Assembly (NCBI GenBank): GCA_027943245.1
Contig: JANDJZ010000021.1
Coordinates: forward strand, 124,001-188,000
DNA length: 64,000 nucleotides
Direction: 5' to 3'
Origin: Acanthamoeba sp. SK_2022b
Taxonomy: Eukaryota > Discosea > Longamoebia > Acanthamoebidae
Part shown: in pieces, positions 62,038 to 64,000 of the stretch
Layout: each line of letters begins with the position of its first letter
Position numbering within the stretch: the stretch's first letter is position 1
Position numbers and translations under genes: made by a program
The notes under the pieces: model-generated
The model's database searches: none
What the model saw: only the letters and a program-made list of their open reading frames with translations
What the model was told of the DNA's origin: nothing

Positions 62038-63945
62038 AATGACAAACAAGCAAAACGACATGTGCGTGCGTGAGTTGCGCTGCTGTGGTCTTGCATAGAG
62101 AAAGGCGCCGTACGACTCCGGCGTTGTTGATGAGGAAGTGCAGGGGCAGCGCTCGCTTGGTGAACGCGGCAGCGAAGTGGCGCACGGAGTCGAGCGACGC
62201 CAGGTCCAGCTCCATGAACTCGAGCTTGTCGTTCCCCGTTTCTGTCCGCGCGATTGGCGCGATAAAAGAGTGAGCACAACACACGTGCACTCGCTGTGGA
62301 GCGAGGCGCGATGGGGTACCCTCTTTGATCTTGGCGATGAGCGGTTCGGTCTTGTCGCGCGAACGGCAGGCTGCACGCACGAAGCGCGTGGTCAGCAACG
62401 TGTAGCCCCCCCCCGTGCGGAGATGGCGACGCATACCAAAGATGACGTGGGCGTTCAGGCGCGCCAGGGAGATCGCAGTGTGCAGGCCCACGCCCGACGA
62501 CGAGCCCGTGACGATCTGTGGGTGGGGCGCAGGTCGCTTGGGGTCAGTGGCGCGAGCATTCCAAGAATGCTAGCGCGCGTGCGCGTACCGCCACTTTGTC
62601 GGTGAGATCGTAGAGGTTGAAGAAGAGCTTGACGTGGAACGAATTCCAGAGGCGCTTCTTGACCAGCAGCTCCTTGAGGTATCGGTCGAGCAGCCTGCGC
62701 ACGGGTTGGGCGGTGAGGCAAAGGCGGGAGGGAGAGGGCGGCGAGGAAAGGGCGAGAGCGCGGAGGTGGTAGTACTTTTGACGTTCGTCGATGACCCTGG
62801 GCTCGAGCGAGCTCAGCACCAGCCGCGAGGGGAACACCGGCATCTCTTCATTCGGGAACGCGTAGCGCAACTGTTTCGGTGAGCGCGCGTGAGCGTGTGA
62901 GTGTGCCTGCCGACGGCTTCCGTCGCACGGCGATGGGGAAGGGCGCGTACGGCCTCGTGCAGGTTGTGGAATTGGGAGAACCGCTTCACCACCGTCTTCG
63001 GTTCCGTGGACGACAAGCTGGAGAACTCGATGTGGTACACCTGACACAGTACAGTAACATAAATACAGATTTAAAAAAAAAAACGAAGAACAAGTCATAC
63101 AATAATTCCAACAAAAAATAATTACAAAATAAATAAAGAATGAGAAAATAATAAAAGCGTACAGCATAGGGCTCTTCGTCGTGTGTAGAAGGCTCTTCAA
63201 TGTGCGTGACAGGTATGCTGATATCGTAGACTTGGTCATGGTCGTCGTTAACCGCAGTGGCGGTAGCGGTGCTCTCCTCGGTGAAAGTAGAAGACGAAGA
63301 AGAGGATGAAGAAACGGCGAACGAGAAGCCTGTGCTCTTCTTACCGCCACTACTGGTGGTGCTGCTGCGAACAGGAGTGGTGGGGGTCTGCCTATGCGAC
63401 GCGGCCCGCTTGGCCTGGCGCTCGGACAAGGGCGGTGGGAACGACTCGAACTCCATCATGGCCCTCGGCTGGCCGTCGTTGTGCCTGTGCCTGTCGTCAT
63501 CTTCGACCTCCACTTCTACAAGGTCGTTGTGCTCCTCGTGGTGGTGGCTGACGTGGTCTGCAGTCTTGGGCTCCGCGGCCGCTGCTGCAGGCTCGACCTT
63601 CTTCTTTGGTGCTGCAGGCGCCTCGGTGACTTCAAAGGTCGACGCGCCAAACACGTCGCTCGATGCGTCCTTCCTCTTGTCGCCAAACAGGCCTTCCACG
63701 AGGCTGTTCCCGTTCTGATGGTGATGGTGGTGGCGAGCCGCTTCGTGCTGCTGTTCTACCGATTTGACAGAATCGCGATTTTTGAACAAGGGTTCATCAC
63801 TGAAGAGCTCCTTGTGGTGATGGTGAGTCTCGACGGTCATCGCCTTTTCCTTGGGCACGTCGAATGAGCTGTCGTCGTCCAGTGCGACGCTGAGAGGATG
63901 GTCGAATGCCGAGTGTTCCACGGCTTCAATTGCCGAATCCATCAT
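60815..63945 (-). CDS. PX domain - short-chain dehydrogenase/reductase fusion protein
   Basis: The minus-strand ATG at 63945 opens a long, low-complexity N-terminus rich in His, Ser and Ala (about 260 residues, ending near EEPSTHDEEPYA). A PX domain follows: VYHIEFSSLSSTEPKTVVKR, FSQFHNLHEAV, LRYAFPNEEMPVFPSRLVL and EPRVIDERQK; it normally binds phosphoinositides and keeps the expected Arg in KRFSQF. The exon ending YDLTDKVA joins in phase to IVTGSSSGVGLHTAISLARL, the TGxxxGxG cofactor motif of a retinol-dehydrogenase/WWOX-like SDR. LHFLINNAGV (NNAG), FLLTNLLLEDLN, RIVNVASRAHMDARD and NVVVNAVHPGAVAT follow. The catalytic YxxxK reads AFAQSKLAVV, with Phe in place of Tyr. The tail NPVSRNRGLMSQLWEHSEAW ends at 60815. 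A (CA)n run (sense) lies in one SDR intron. Confidence 0.82.
61973..62036. repeat. (GT)n microsatellite in a PX-SDR intron
   Basis: GT run on the plus strand, so (CA)n in the sense strand of the gene, upstream of the exon AGAMGQLTQDGFEIHMG. Confidence 0.95.
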
Positions 63946-64000
63946 GATTAAGTGCTTGTAGCGGAGCTCAAGAGAAACAAAGACGTTCCCGGAGGTGGCT

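Overview
The window is nuclear DNA of a free-living amoebozoan and looks very much like Acanthamoeba. Genes are packed tightly on both strands, the coding DNA is GC- and CpG-rich, and almost every gene is broken by many short introns (about 45-120 bp, GT...AG). Donors very often read GTACGN or GTACCN, and many introns carry long (GT)n or (CA)n runs. The genus is inferred from these traits and from the gene families. No rRNA, tRNA, CRISPR array or viral gene was recognised. Gene spans run from start to stop codon and include introns; I derived exon edges by eye from reading-frame phase and family similarity.

Layout. 1-544: cut-off minus-strand gene. 1028-3153: ESCRT-I subunit TSG101/VPS23. 3567-4482: two small minus-strand genes (secreted peptide; Cys-rich zinc protein). 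4748-6970: NPL4, the CDC48/p97 cofactor. 7323-8834: Gln/Ser-rich protein. 10205-12092: an MJ1316-Nudix-RanBP2 zinc-finger fusion. 12248-13987: coiled-coil, tail-anchored protein. 14175-22084: listerin (LTN1), the ribosome quality control ubiquitin ligase. 22562-28553: plant-like FHA-AAA ATPase. 28839-30167: FRA10AC1 spliceosome-associated protein. 30464-34544: two minus-strand nuclear-type proteins and a 75-residue membrane protein. 34843-37643: a phospholipase A2-like secreted protein and a ubiquitin C-terminal hydrolase. 38131-45908: diacylglycerol kinase, a cAMP-receptor-like GPCR and two convergent type I membrane glycoproteins. 46021-50798: two adjacent DNA transposons, CpG-poor and TGA-interrupted. 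51779-54450: ABCG half-transporter. 54591-60575: RecQ helicase joined to a chromodomain and a vWA domain. 60815-63945: PX domain joined to a short-chain dehydrogenase.

The window holds several ubiquitin and protein-quality-control genes (TSG101, NPL4, listerin, UCH). NPL4 and listerin act in the same ribosome-associated degradation pathway, but nothing in the DNA suggests co-regulation. A second group (DGK, GPCR, PLA2-like, surface glycoproteins) fits lipid and environmental signalling.

The most unusual content is three domain fusions: MJ1316-Nudix-zinc finger, RecQ-chromodomain-vWA, and PX-SDR with the catalytic Tyr replaced by Phe. Next comes the transposon island, where all five in-frame stops I found are TGA and would be explained by CGA-to-TGA change in CpG context.
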